Assembly: GCA_043777595.1 (NCBI GenBank)
Contig: JAYWHT010000119.1
Location: 1 to 23,675 of the forward strand
DNA: 23,675 nucleotides
Direction: 5' to 3'
Source of the DNA: JAYVJH01 sp043777595
Lineage (GTDB): Bacteria; Bacteroidota; Bacteroidia; Cytophagales; Spirosomataceae
In this document: in pieces, positions 16,801-23,675 of the stretch
Position numbering within the stretch: position 1 is the stretch's first letter
How the letters are laid out: each line of letters starts with the position of its first letter
Position numbers and translations under genes: made by a program
The notes under the pieces: generated by a model
Told to the model about the DNA's origin: nothing
The model's input: the letters and a program-made list of their open reading frames with translations, nothing else
The model's database searches: none

Positions 16801-19269
16801 TTGGGCCGAGGCACCTGTTACAAAAACGCCCGACAAGGCAGTTGTAGGTGCATTGTTACAAATATTGACTGGGGTAGTAACGCTCGGTGCATTTGGAACG
16901 GCATTGACCAAAACAGAAACGGGTGTACGTGGTGTGCTTTCGCAGCCCGTGGTTGTATTTTTCTGGACTACATAGTAAGTTGTCGTTCCCAAAACGGCAG
17001 TACTTGGTATGGTAGCAATAGTTGTACCTGTGCCGCCTGTGGTGTTTATGTCATAATATACCAACGAAAATCCAGACGTGGCTGCTGTAATATAGTTTGA
17101 CAATGCTGGCGTACTTTGGTTTTGACAAGCAACTACCGGCAACGAAGCCGTAATGGTTGGTGCTTGCGTAACATATACAGTCGTTGTTACTGCCGTTCTG
17201 GGTGCAAACTCACAGCCATTGGCGTTGGCTTGTGTGACGTAATAAGTAGTGTTTGTAGTAGTTGTAACTGCTGTATTTGGGGTTGGTGCGCCAATTACAG
17301 TTCCAGCAGTTGCTACTGCATACCAGCGAATGGTATTGCCAGTAGATGGTGTTGCTACCAACGGCGTACTACTTTGTCCTTGGCAGAGTAGTACCGAGGT
17401 GGTTGTAATTGGTGCTACTGTTGGTGTTGCGTTTACAGTTACCGTTATAGCCGTCCGTGGGCCTTCGCAATTCAGTCCAGTTATTTGAGATACATAATAA
17501 TTGAGAGTTGTTGCGCTGGCAGTCGATGGTGTCGGAGCTGTTGTTACAAACGTACCACCTGTTGCCACCGTGTACCATCTGAGGCTATTGCCAGTTGCTG
17601 CCGTTGCCGATAGTGGTGTGGCCACGTCGTTTTGGCAATAAGTATAGGTAGTAGTAGCGGTAGGTGCAGTTGGTGTAGGATTTACATTTACAACAATCGT
17701 AGCACGTACACTCTCGCACGTACCCAACTGCGATACATAATAGCTTGCTGAACCACTTGTAGCGGTGGCGGGCGTAGGTGCTGTTGGGCTGGCTGTGCCA
17801 CCCGTAGCAACCGTGTACCATTTCAGGGTATTAGTACCTATTGCAGTAGCACTAAGTGCGGCGGCAGTAGCATTTTGACAGTAAATAACTGGTGATGTAA
17901 CTGTTGGAGCAGCAGGCAATGGGTTGATGGTTACAGTTACGGCTGTCCGTGGGCTTTCACAATTTAGTCCTGTTATTTGAGATACATAATAATTGAGAGT
18001 CGTTGCGCTGGCAGTCGATGGCGTTGGGGCTGTTGTTACAAACGTACCACCCGTTGCTACCGTGTACCACCTGAGGGTATTGCCAGTTGCTGCCGTTGCC
18101 GATAGTGGTGTGGCTACGTCGTTTTGGCAATAAGTGTAGGCAGTAGTAGCGGCTGGTGCAGTTGGTGTAGGATTGATATTTACAACAATCGTAGCACGTA
18201 CACTCTCGCACGTACCTGCCGATTGCGATACATAATAGCTTGTTGAGCCACTTGTAGTAGTAGCGGGCGTAGGTGCAGTTGCGCTGGCTGTGCCACCCGT
18301 AGCAACCGTGTACCATTTCAGGGTATTTGTACCTGTGGCCGTGGCATTAAGTGCGGTAGCGGTGGCGTTTTGACAATAAATTACTGGCGATGTAACCGTT
18401 GGAGCAGTTGGGGCGGCACTAACGGCTACTGTTATGGCTGTTCGTTGGCTTTCGCAAGTACCATCGGTCTGAGAAACATAATAGTTAAGTGTTGTCGCTG
18501 TGGTAGTAGATGGTGTGGGGGCAGTGGTTACAAACGTACCACCCGTTGCCACTGTGTACCATCTGAGGGTATTGCCTGCGGTTGCTGTTGCCGATAGTGG
18601 TGTGGCCACGTCGTTTTGGCAATAAGTATAGGTAGTGGTGGCGGCTGGTGCGCTGGGTCCTGTTACAACTACCGAAATACTGGCACGAGTATTACTTTCA
18701 CAACCACTCACAGTTTGAGTTGCAAAATATGCGCTCGTAGAAGGTGCTGTTGTGCTGGGTGTTGGGGCTGTTGCGCTACCTATACCGCCTGTTGCTGCCG
18801 TGTACCACAAAACAGCCATTCCAGTAGCCGATAGTGGTACGGCAGTTGCGCCTGTGCAATAATTAACTGGGCTTGTAACGGCGGGTGCGGCAGGCGGTAC
18901 TGCAACTGCAAACGCCGGGCTACCTGCACTCGTAACCACCACAGGCCCTGACACTATCCGAACCGAATAGGCCGAACCAGATGTGAGCGATGCGGGTAGA
19001 GTTATGGTAGCAGGGCTGGCAGCAGTTGCGCCCAGCACGGTAGGAACCAAAAAACTACCCATAGCATCAGACAATTCAACAGAATAAGAAGGCGTACCCA
19101 CAAAACCCATGGCAGTAAACGACACAATGGCCGTGCTACCCGAACAAAACGCCGTTGCACCCGCTGGCAACGACACACCAACACCAGTAATAGTTTGGCT
19201 GTAAACACTAACTGATAGTAAGCCTGAAAAAAGACTTAGGCTTAAAGAATAAAGTATTTTTTTGAACAT
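13846..19269 (-). CDS. Giant secreted Ig-like-repeat protein with T9SS sorting domain
   Basis: An 1807-residue protein with a signal peptide (MFKKILYSLSLSLFSGLLSV, ending around VYSQ), an N-terminal domain to about residue 127, then 16 repeats of about 82 residues. Each repeat has a first Cys (CQN type), a central WY followed by a TGG-like turn, a YYVSQ/YYVTQ strand and a second Cys in CES. This is the Ig-like fold family associated with large Cytophaga-type surface proteins (Ig_7, CHU_C-associated); the paired Cys probably form a disulfide in each unit. Two further Ig/PKD-like domains follow, and the last 80 residues (WITVFPNPVQDKI, then GRLIEQHQ and LPLGQYYLRV-like pattern) form a type A T9SS C-terminal sorting domain, which is cleaved and attached at the cell surface. 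A surface adhesin or matrix protein is the likely role. Repeats 2-6 are nearly identical in pairs, indicating recent duplication. Confidence 0.88.
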   Translation of the reverse strand: MFKKILYSLSLSLFSGLLSVSVYSQTITGVGVSLPAGATAFCSGSTAIVSFTAMGFVGTPSYSVELSDAMGSFLVPTVLGATAASPATITLPASLTSGSAYSVRIVSGPVVVTSAGSPAFAVAVPPAAPAVTSPVNYCTGATAVPLSATGMAVLWYTAATGGIGSATAPTPSTTAPSTSAYFATQTVSGCESNTRASISVVVTGPSAPAATTTYTYCQNDVATPLSATATAGNTLRWYTVATGGTFVTTAPTPSTTTATTLNYYVSQTDGTCESQRTAITVAVSAAPTAPTVTSPVIYCQNATATALNATATGTNTLKWYTVATGGTASATAPTPATTTSGSTSYYVSQSAGTCESVRATIVVNINPTPTAPAATTAYTYCQNDVATPLSATAATGNTLRWYTVATGGTFVTTAPTPSTASATTLNYYVSQITGLNCESPRTAVTVTINPLPAAPTVTSPVIYCQNATAAALSATAIGTNTLKWYTVATGGTASPTAPTPATATSGSASYYVSQLGTCESVRATIVVNVNPTPTAPTATTTYTYCQNDVATPLSATAATGNSLRWYTVATGGTFVTTAPTPSTASATTLNYYVSQITGLNCEGPRTAITVTVNATPTVAPITTTSVLLCQGQSSTPLVATPSTGNTIRWYAVATAGTVIGAPTPNTAVTTTTNTTYYVTQANANGCEFAPRTAVTTTVYVTQAPTITASLPVVACQNQSTPALSNYITAATSGFSLVYYDINTTGGTGTTIATIPSTAVLGTTTYYVVQKNTTTGCESTPRTPVSVLVNAVPNAPSVTTPVNICNNAPTTALSGVFVTGASAQWYGTNATGGTPSGAATVPSSASVGSTNYYVSQTLSGCESTRATITVTINAVPAIPSASSAVYCQNDGASAMNASPSTGNTLKWYDGNGNFTGTSAPTPNTNVGGSTTYTYKVSQITASPALCESPQATITALVNFTPAPSVSNITYCQNSNTNPLVATPSLGGSIGWYAAATGGNSSGTAPIPSSANVGVTDYYVTQRLYVSGTFAGCENIPRTLVQVNVNPQPAPPTTTTAITYCQTYTSNQLTANGTNIKWYNSFPGPVLSTAPTPSTANTGTTAYAVTQTNGFNCESNATTINVSINPTPAAPPFINPVFCQNYPATALVATPASGNTLGWYSTITGGFSSNQSPVLPTQTAGTTYYYVSQTTGLGCESPRSTLTILVNPTPVAPQTNVSPTYCNFETAQPLTGTPDNGSTLRWYTFSLSPLPNAPTVNTQIAGTGQYFVSQINNFGCESPKTQVNFLVKELPQRPTQLISEYLLCQFDPNLTLTASGTALRWYYPNNTASADAPVITTGNSLVADYGVTQTLNGCESERRILTVKVRVTPRPIVATDPVVFCQNVAIANLTATGTDIKWYNGNRPAFSGSVYGIFTQIPGTYDFFATQTDATTRCESDRAKVVAVIQPLPTATISGETSLTQGQSATLKIEFSGQGPWTYTLSNGFTSTATVSQNPTTVTVTPLETTIYTVSKITNNCGDGTPLGTATINVRTSTVTTGNPNVASLCAGKTFVIPYFSSDFVPTNALFTIQISKTNIDADFKSIPTQGTISPLTATIPANTLGGNYFMRVLGTAPNISIKGQISPVQISVRELPNATISGPASIFENETAKITIALSGESPWTLVYGDSLAQKNTTLDLSTSPYEFTLTSPKTNTYSVVSVINACGNGFATSKYRLKVNQLLSTSNAINADWITVFPNPVQDKIIVDFGNITFKSAATISILDATGRLIEQHQTKQNRTELTLQNIPLGQYYLRVEQNGKTAHRKILKIE
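14934..18890 (-). repeat. Array of 16 Ig-like coding repeats (~247 nt each)
   Basis: The central part of the giant gene is a tandem array of about 16 units averaging 247 nt (82 codons). Most copies are diverged, keeping mainly Cys-WY-YYVSQ-CES positions. Unit boundaries are consistent with no spacer. Only units 2 to 6 from the N-terminus remain nearly identical at the DNA level; see the separate higher-order repeat entry. Confidence 0.85.
17400..18640 (-). repeat. 492-nt higher-order tandem repeat (A-B-A-B-A)
   Basis: Two unit types alternate. Type A carries CQNDVATPLSATA and LNYYVSQ; type B carries CQNATA and CESVRATIVVN. The phrase ACAAACGTACCACC recurs in the A units at 17546, 18038 and (as ACAAACGTACC) 18530, a spacing of exactly 492 nt each time, equal to 164 codons. 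The high DNA identity, including silent positions, indicates recent duplication of an A-B pair. Confidence 0.85.
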
Positions 19270-19383
19270 ATTTTTGAAGCAATAGGGTTGTAATTTTTAT
19301 GCTAAGTACTAATGTATAATTATGAATGAGTAAATAACTGTTTACCATTACGATTGAATAAATATTTGATTTTCAATGAACTG

Positions 19384-19422
19384 GCTATATTTAAACAACA
19401 TCTTGATTTGTTTAAATATAGC
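19384..19422. repeat. Long perfect inverted repeat in the giant gene's upstream region
   Basis: CTATATTTAAACAA (19385-19398) and TTGTTTAAATATAG (19408-19421) are perfectly complementary over 14 bp. A further G-C pair lies outside them, and the loop is nine bases. Neither side has a U-tract. It lies between the end of the GH3 gene and the start of the giant gene, in the leader predicted from the promoter candidate at 19489. It could be a leader hairpin, an operator or a weak terminator. Nothing else is recognised in the 319-base stretch 19270-19588 apart from that promoter candidate. Confidence 0.7.
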
Positions 19423-19488
19423 TGACTTATTGATCAATTATAATATTTTTCGTTGTTCGTTTTTCACTATTTACTAATTAACGATACA

Positions 19489-19496
19489 CAAAGTTA
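19489..19496 (-). promoter_or_regulatory. Candidate promoter of the giant Ig-repeat gene
   Basis: The minus strand reads TAACTTTG (TAnnTTTG) with a TTTTTG ending 20 bases upstream, a good -33/-7 spacing for Bacteroidota. It predicts an unusually long leader of about 210 bases that includes the hairpin at 19384-19422. No competing promoter nearer the ATG at 19269 was recognised. Confidence 0.5.
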
Positions 19497-19588
19497 AGAT
19501 TTAATAAACAACAAGACAAAAATTAAAATAATTATGAATACGGAAATTGGCAACATTTATAATCAGAGTATTTTACACTGACTAACAA

Positions 19589-22543
19589 CTAACGCCCAAC
19601 AATAGCCCGATAGACTATTTCATGAATTTTACTTCTTATTTTTTGATGGTTCAATGCGTTATTATCGGCACGGGGGTATACTCTATTTGACAAAAATACA
19701 AATACCAAATCTTGCTCGGGGTCGGCCCAGACCATTGTACCCGTAAAACCCGAATGGCCAAAGCCAGAAGCCGAGGCCGATGGAGCAACATAGTTACTTT
19801 CTTTGTTGATTGGGGCTTTGTCCCAGCCTAAGCCTCGGTGGTTTGGCTCGTCAAAAATACCACTAAAATAAGACGTTGTTTCGGGCTTGAAGTAACGATG
19901 GCCACCATAAGTGCCTTTTTGTAGGTTCATTTGCACGAGTTGTGCCAAATCTGAGGCATTGCTAAACAGCCCCGCATGGCCCGAAACCCCTCCTACTACT
20001 GCCGCCATTTGGTCGTGGGCGGTGCCTCGCAATAGTTGGTATCTAAATCTATAATCGTTTTCGGTTGGAGCAATTTGTTTTTCGGCAAATCGGTCGAGTG
20101 GGTTATAGCCCGTCATTGTCATTTGTAGTGGGACATAAAAATTTTCTTTGACGTATATATCTAACGGTAACTTTGAAATTCGCTCAACTACTTTTTGTAA
20201 AATCACTAATCCCAAATCACTATAAATAAATGGAAATTGCCCATTTTTGGCACGTTTGTTTGTCAGCGGCGACTGTACTATCCATTTCCAGACCGAATCT
20301 TTCAGAGTTATTTTAGAAAACAATTTAGGTGCAATCTGCGACACAAAAATACTGTCCTTGATGCTACTGTAATATTCGGGCTTTGGTGCGCCGCCACTTG
20401 TCAATGTACGTTCCCAGAGCGAAGGATAAAACGCCACCGCCCCTGACCGATGTAGCAGTAAGTCTTCGATTGTGGCTGTTTTTTTATTTGTATTTTGTAA
20501 TTCGGGCAAATAAAAACTGGCTTTTTGTCTCAAATCCAATTTACCTTGCTCGTACAACAACATCAGGGCTTGCAGCGTTGCCGATACTTTTGTTACCGAT
20601 GCTACATCGTACAATGTCTGGGAGAGTACTTTTTCGCTGGGGTCTTCGTAGGTGAGTGAGCCAAAGTTTTTTTGATAAACGACTCGTCCTTTTCGGGCTA
20701 CTAATATCTGACAGCCAGGAAAAACTTTGTCTTGAATAGCATTTTTGACGACCGTGTCGATATTGGCCAGTTTGGCTGCGCTCATGCCCACCTGCTCGGG
20801 TAGCCCAAAAACCAACCTATCGACAGGGCTTGTTTGCTGACCAGACCAAAGTGGAAACGAAGTGCCTATCGAAATCGGTAGCTTACCTCTGAAAGCCAGT
20901 GCGCCAAAAATCTGCTGAGGTACAATGTTTTCTAAGTCTGGAGTATCTTCATAGCTACAAATCACGGTCGCACTGTCGGGTATTTGAGACAGGCAATACG
21001 GCGAGGCAAACACACATACAATTACTTTTGCTCTTTGTTGCAAGCTATAAATCAACCCGACTGTAGCCTCCGAAAGCTGATAAGGACGGCCCAATTTTGT
21101 TCGGCGATCGTGCAGACTCACTACCACCACGCTTGCATCGCCTACCTGCCGTACTATGTCGTTGATGTCTTCGGCTGAGGTCGGTTTGTCGGGCGATGTT
21201 ATATTTTTGAAGTTGCCAAATTGGTTCAATGTTTTTTGAAATTCATTGTCATAGCCAACACCAATGGCCACCGATGCCAATTTTTGGTCGTTTATGGTCT
21301 GTAAAGGAATGGTATTTTTGTGGTTTCGGGCCAATGTAACGGACGCTTCGTACAGATTTCTGATGTCTGCTTTTATTGTTCCTGTGTTTAGGTCAGTACC
21401 CAAATTGTCGGCCACTATCTCGTGATTTTTAGAGAGGCCAACCCAATATTTAGAATGTAATATTTTTAGTACTTTTTCGTCAAGGGCTTCGATTGGAAAT
21501 ACGCCTTTTTCAACCAATACCTTTATTCTTTTTATAGATTCGACAACACTCTCTGGACAAAGCAAAACGTCGTTACCCGCCAACAATGCCCGTATGTTGG
21601 CTTCTACGGCAGTTTTGTTGCGGCTCACACCTCGCATATTCATGGCATCTGTAAAAATTAAGCCTTTAAAGCCCATTTGTTTTTTGAGCAACTGCGTAAC
21701 TACCTTGTCTGAAAGCGAGGCCGCCAAGGCAGGGGTATTATCTAATTCTGGTACAAACAAATGCCCCGTTATGACCCCCGTCAGGCTGTCGGCGATGAGT
21801 TGCTTGAATGGATATAAGTCGGTTTCGTTGAGTTTTTCTATTGAGTGGCTTACTACTGGTAGCGTGTAATGTGAGTCAGAACCTGTGTCGCCATGGCCTG
21901 GAAAATGTTTGGCAGTAGCCACCACTCGCTGGTGTTGAAGTCCCTTCATGTATGCCACCGACTTATTGGTTACGTTCTGACGGTCTTCACCAAACGAGCG
22001 AATACCAATTACTGGGTTTTGGGGATTGCTGTTGATGTCGGTAACAGGTGCAAAATTGATATGAATACCCATGCGCTGGCATTGCTGCCCAATGCTAAGA
22101 CCCATTTTATAAACAAGCGAGTCGGCCTGGATTGCGCCCAAGGTCATTTGTTTTGGAAAATCTGCGATACTGTCCAGCCGCATACCCAAGCCCCATTCGC
22201 CATCTATACCAATCAACAACGGTACTTTGGCAAGCGACTGGTAATGATTGGTCAGCTTGGCTTGCCTGTGTGGGCCGCCCTGAAAAAATATCAGGCCACC
22301 AATATTATAGTTCTGAATCAAGTTATCAAAGTGGCGTTTGTCGGCTCGGTGGTCAGAATAAGTAGCCACCATAAAGAGTTGCCCTATTTTTTGGTCAAGG
22401 CTAAGACTATTAAAAACACTATCTACCCATTGCTTTTCTATCACCGACTCTGCGCTGTTTTTTACAATTTGAGCGGGCGGTTTGACAGATGCAATAAGCG
22501 TTGTTAAAACAAGAAATAGGACTGTTCGAGCGATGATTTGCAT
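19589..22543 (-). CDS. GH3 beta-N-acetylhexosaminidase fused to a serine hydrolase
   Basis: A 984-residue exported enzyme (hydrophobic N-terminus MQIIARTVLFLVLTTLIASV). Residues about 40-375 form a GH3 NagZ-type domain: IGIDGEWGLG near 111-120, KHFPGHGDTGSDSH at 212-225 (His225 of the NagZ-type Asp-His loop), and FTDAMNM with the probable nucleophile Asp300. A GH3 C-terminal-like domain follows to about 590. Residues about 610-984 form a class C beta-lactamase-like/penicillin-binding serine hydrolase: SVTK with Ser649 and Lys652, a YSDLG in the position of the YxN motif, and HSGFTG as the KTG-type motif near the C-terminus. Such fusions are known in Bacteroidota; a role in trimming or recycling peptidoglycan in the periplasm is inferred from both halves. 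It follows the LytTR regulator by 75 bases on the same strand, with its own -7 box. Confidence 0.88.
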   Translation of the reverse strand: MQIIARTVLFLVLTTLIASVKPPAQIVKNSAESVIEKQWVDSVFNSLSLDQKIGQLFMVATYSDHRADKRHFDNLIQNYNIGGLIFFQGGPHRQAKLTNHYQSLAKVPLLIGIDGEWGLGMRLDSIADFPKQMTLGAIQADSLVYKMGLSIGQQCQRMGIHINFAPVTDINSNPQNPVIGIRSFGEDRQNVTNKSVAYMKGLQHQRVVATAKHFPGHGDTGSDSHYTLPVVSHSIEKLNETDLYPFKQLIADSLTGVITGHLFVPELDNTPALAASLSDKVVTQLLKKQMGFKGLIFTDAMNMRGVSRNKTAVEANIRALLAGNDVLLCPESVVESIKRIKVLVEKGVFPIEALDEKVLKILHSKYWVGLSKNHEIVADNLGTDLNTGTIKADIRNLYEASVTLARNHKNTIPLQTINDQKLASVAIGVGYDNEFQKTLNQFGNFKNITSPDKPTSAEDINDIVRQVGDASVVVVSLHDRRTKLGRPYQLSEATVGLIYSLQQRAKVIVCVFASPYCLSQIPDSATVICSYEDTPDLENIVPQQIFGALAFRGKLPISIGTSFPLWSGQQTSPVDRLVFGLPEQVGMSAAKLANIDTVVKNAIQDKVFPGCQILVARKGRVVYQKNFGSLTYEDPSEKVLSQTLYDVASVTKVSATLQALMLLYEQGKLDLRQKASFYLPELQNTNKKTATIEDLLLHRSGAVAFYPSLWERTLTSGGAPKPEYYSSIKDSIFVSQIAPKLFSKITLKDSVWKWIVQSPLTNKRAKNGQFPFIYSDLGLVILQKVVERISKLPLDIYVKENFYVPLQMTMTGYNPLDRFAEKQIAPTENDYRFRYQLLRGTAHDQMAAVVGGVSGHAGLFSNASDLAQLVQMNLQKGTYGGHRYFKPETTSYFSGIFDEPNHRGLGWDKAPINKESNYVAPSASASGFGHSGFTGTMVWADPEQDLVFVFLSNRVYPRADNNALNHQKIRSKIHEIVYRAIVGR

Positions 22544-22565
22544 AAAAACTAATTTGTACTAACTG

Positions 22566-22573
22566 CAAAGGTA
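22566..22573 (-). promoter_or_regulatory. Candidate -7 box for the GH3/serine hydrolase gene
   Basis: The minus strand reads TACCTTTG followed by C, a strong match to TAnnTTTG. It lies 22 bases before the ATG at 22543. The nearest upstream TTG is about 27 bases away, longer than usual, so the -33 element is unclear. Confidence 0.5.
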
Positions 22574-22618
22574 CAAAATAGCCAGTCTTTTTTACTAAGC
22601 CAAGGGTATATTCATTAT

Positions 22619-23362
22619 TCACAACCACCCAAACTGCTCAATTAACTTTTCTTTGTGCATTCTTGATATTGGAATAGACTTGTTGTTGGTCATCAATAGA
22701 TAGCTACCCTCGCCTTTATAAAACTTCTTGATTTGGTCTAAGTTAATAATATATTGTCGGTGAACTCGCAAAAATCCTCGGTCTTCGAGTAATTCTTGAA
22801 TGTCTTTAAGCGATTTGGTGATGAGATAATGTTGCCCATCAATCAAAAAAAACTTGGTATAATTATCGTCAGACTCGCAGTAAACAATGTCTTTGAGCTT
22901 CACAAAAGTAACCCCATTCTGATAAGGCAACGCTATTTTGTCGTTGCTGGGCTTATTGGCCTGAGCCAGTTGTTGTTTCAGTAACTCTATTTGTTCTTTC
23001 ACAAATCGCTCTTGTTTTTCGGCACGATGTACCGCTCTTATCAGTTCTTGGCTTTCAACGGGTTTGAGCAAATAGTCTATGGCACTGTACTTAAAGGCTT
23101 TGAGAGCAAATTTGTCATAAGCCGTTACAAAAACAAGCGCAAAAGAGAGATTTTCGACCGCCTCCAATACCTGAAAACCATTCATTTGAGGCATTTCTAT
23201 ATCCAAAAACACCAAGTCGGGTTTTAGTTCTTTGATGGCCGCCACACCCTGTATGCTACTGGTATGTGCAGCAATGACCTGTACCTGTGGGCAGTATTGC
23301 CCCAGCCTGATTTGTAGTAACTCTACGGCATCAGATTCGTCGTCGATAATGATAGCTTTCAA
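22619..23362 (-). CDS. LytTR-family response regulator
   Basis: A 247-residue two-domain regulator. Residues 1-120 are a receiver domain with the acidic pair Asp7-Asp8 (IIIDDES), the phosphoacceptor Asp54 in VFLDIEMP and the conserved Lys of YLLKPVE near 100. After a Gln/Lys-rich linker, residues about 145-247 are a LytTR DNA-binding domain (ITKSLKDIQELL, FLRVHRQYIINLDQI, SIPISRMHKEKL). It would bind DNA upstream of target genes when phosphorylated. The start is TTG at 23360-23362: an in-frame TAA lies about 17 bases upstream, no ATG fits, and the conserved MKAIIIDD-type N-terminus begins exactly there. The partial histidine kinase at 23512 is the likely partner; target genes are not known. 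Confidence 0.93.
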   Translation of the reverse strand: MKAIIIDDESDAVELLQIRLGQYCPQVQVIAAHTSSIQGVAAIKELKPDLVFLDIEMPQMNGFQVLEAVENLSFALVFVTAYDKFALKAFKYSAIDYLLKPVESQELIRAVHRAEKQERFVKEQIELLKQQLAQANKPSNDKIALPYQNGVTFVKLKDIVYCESDDNYTKFFLIDGQHYLITKSLKDIQELLEDRGFLRVHRQYIINLDQIKKFYKGEGSYLLMTNNKSIPISRMHKEKLIEQFGWL

Positions 23363-23371
23363 TTTGGTTTT

Positions 23372-23395
23372 GAGTTAATGAGTTGTTGAGTTTTG
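23372..23395 (-). repeat. Short period-8 repeat before the regulator start
   Basis: On the plus strand the units GAGTTAAT, GAGTTGTT and GAGTTTTG follow each other with period 8, beginning ten bases upstream of the TTG start of the LytTR gene. The copies share only the first five bases, so this is a weaker repeat than that at 5539-5578, but period and position relative to a non-ATG start are alike. Confidence 0.45.
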
Positions 23396-23511
23396 AATGA
23401 CTTGAATTTATTGAAATAGATTTTCTGTAAGTAAATTAGTAAAGTCAAATTATAAAACGCTAACAACTAAATTTTAACAATTTGCGTTATCTGTTTTTCA
23501 CTATTCACTAC

Positions 23512-23675
23512 TCATACGGGTATTTCTATAACTATTGTCGTGCCGCTGGCTTGGCCGTTGGCATCTTTTAGGTCTATGATTTGTACTATGGTTTCGGTTT
23601 TATAAAGTTGATTGATAAGCTCGATGCGCTCGGCCGTTACTTTCATACCAAACGATTTGTTTTTGGTTACTGATT
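23512..23675 (-). CDS. Sensor histidine kinase, C-terminal end only
   Basis: The minus-strand frame is open from the window edge to TGA at 23512-23514, giving 54 complete codons. The visible part (SFGMKVTAERIELINQLY, then QIIDLKDANGQASGTTIVI, ending EIPV) matches the last strands of the HATPase domain of LytS/YehU-type histidine kinases, in which a GLxxxxxRIxxL helix precedes the final GT-x-V-x-I-xIP strand. It is the natural partner of the LytTR regulator 149 bases downstream on the same strand. Sensor domains and the phosphorylated His lie outside the window. The 149-base gap holds the period-8 repeat and no recognised gene. Confidence 0.78.
   Translation of the reverse strand, partial: SVTKNKSFGMKVTAERIELINQLYKTETIVQIIDLKDANGQASGTTIVIEIPV

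Noticed and set aside
14934..18890. Dense regular repeats that might suggest a CRISPR array
   Set aside because: The repeats are about 247 nt, lie in one open frame of 1807 codons and encode Ig-like domains; no 25-40 nt repeats with unique spacers and no cas genes.
19564..19580. Small hairpin CAGAGTATTTTACACTG after the GH3 gene
   Set aside because: Only six pairs with a mismatch and no U-tract on the coding strand; not enough for a terminator.
21893..22507. Plus-strand frame of 204 codons opposite the GH3 gene
   Set aside because: It lies wholly antisense to a well-supported enzyme with intact motifs and its translation shows no recognisable domain; a shadow frame.

Overview
The window looks like chromosomal DNA of a Bacteroidota bacterium, most likely a Cytophagales / Spirosomataceae-type organism (inference). 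The reasons are a moderate-to-low GC content, a giant secreted protein with Ig-like repeats ending in a type IX secretion (T9SS) sorting domain, several TAnnTTTG-type -7 promoter boxes, few obvious Shine-Dalgarno sites, a LytTR regulator with a histidine kinase, and a GH3 hydrolase fused to a serine hydrolase. No rRNA, tRNA, CRISPR array, phage module or intact insertion sequence was seen.

Layout. Left part (1-5.4 kb): the 3' part of an outer-membrane beta-barrel gene, a REP-like palindrome doublet, a DEAD-box RNA helicase and an exported TPR protein, all on the plus strand. These face a minus-strand PD-(D/E)XK-like gene whose last 36 codons lie behind an A AAA AAG slip site, followed by an EamA/DMT transporter. 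Middle (5.5-12 kb, plus strand): a GlmM-type phosphohexomutase with a GTG start preceded by a five-copy octamer repeat, a 59-residue HicB-like protein, then sbcD and sbcC. The sbcD-sbcC pair is split by about 0.5 kb holding a small antitoxin-like gene and a 13-codon stub of what was probably its nucleotidyltransferase partner.

Right part (12-23.7 kb, minus strand): a secreted DUF1080-like/PA14 protein, a strong terminator, a 1807-residue secreted protein with 16 Ig-like repeats (five of them recent tandem copies with an exact 492-nt two-unit period) and a T9SS C-terminal domain. Next come a 319-bp non-coding stretch with a long perfect hairpin and a candidate promoter, a GH3/beta-lactamase-like fusion enzyme, a LytTR response regulator with a TTG start, and the C-terminal end of a histidine kinase running off the window.

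Functionally the window mixes housekeeping genes (RNA helicase, cell-wall precursor synthesis, SbcCD end processing) with cell-surface and periplasmic functions (beta-barrel, giant Ig protein, PA14 protein, peptidoglycan-type hydrolase, two-component system). I did not recognise a complete, clearly new multi-gene system. The best leads are the slip site in the PD-(D/E)XK-like gene, the decayed toxin-antitoxin pair inside sbcDC, the two octamer repeats abutting non-ATG start codons, and the array of the giant surface protein.
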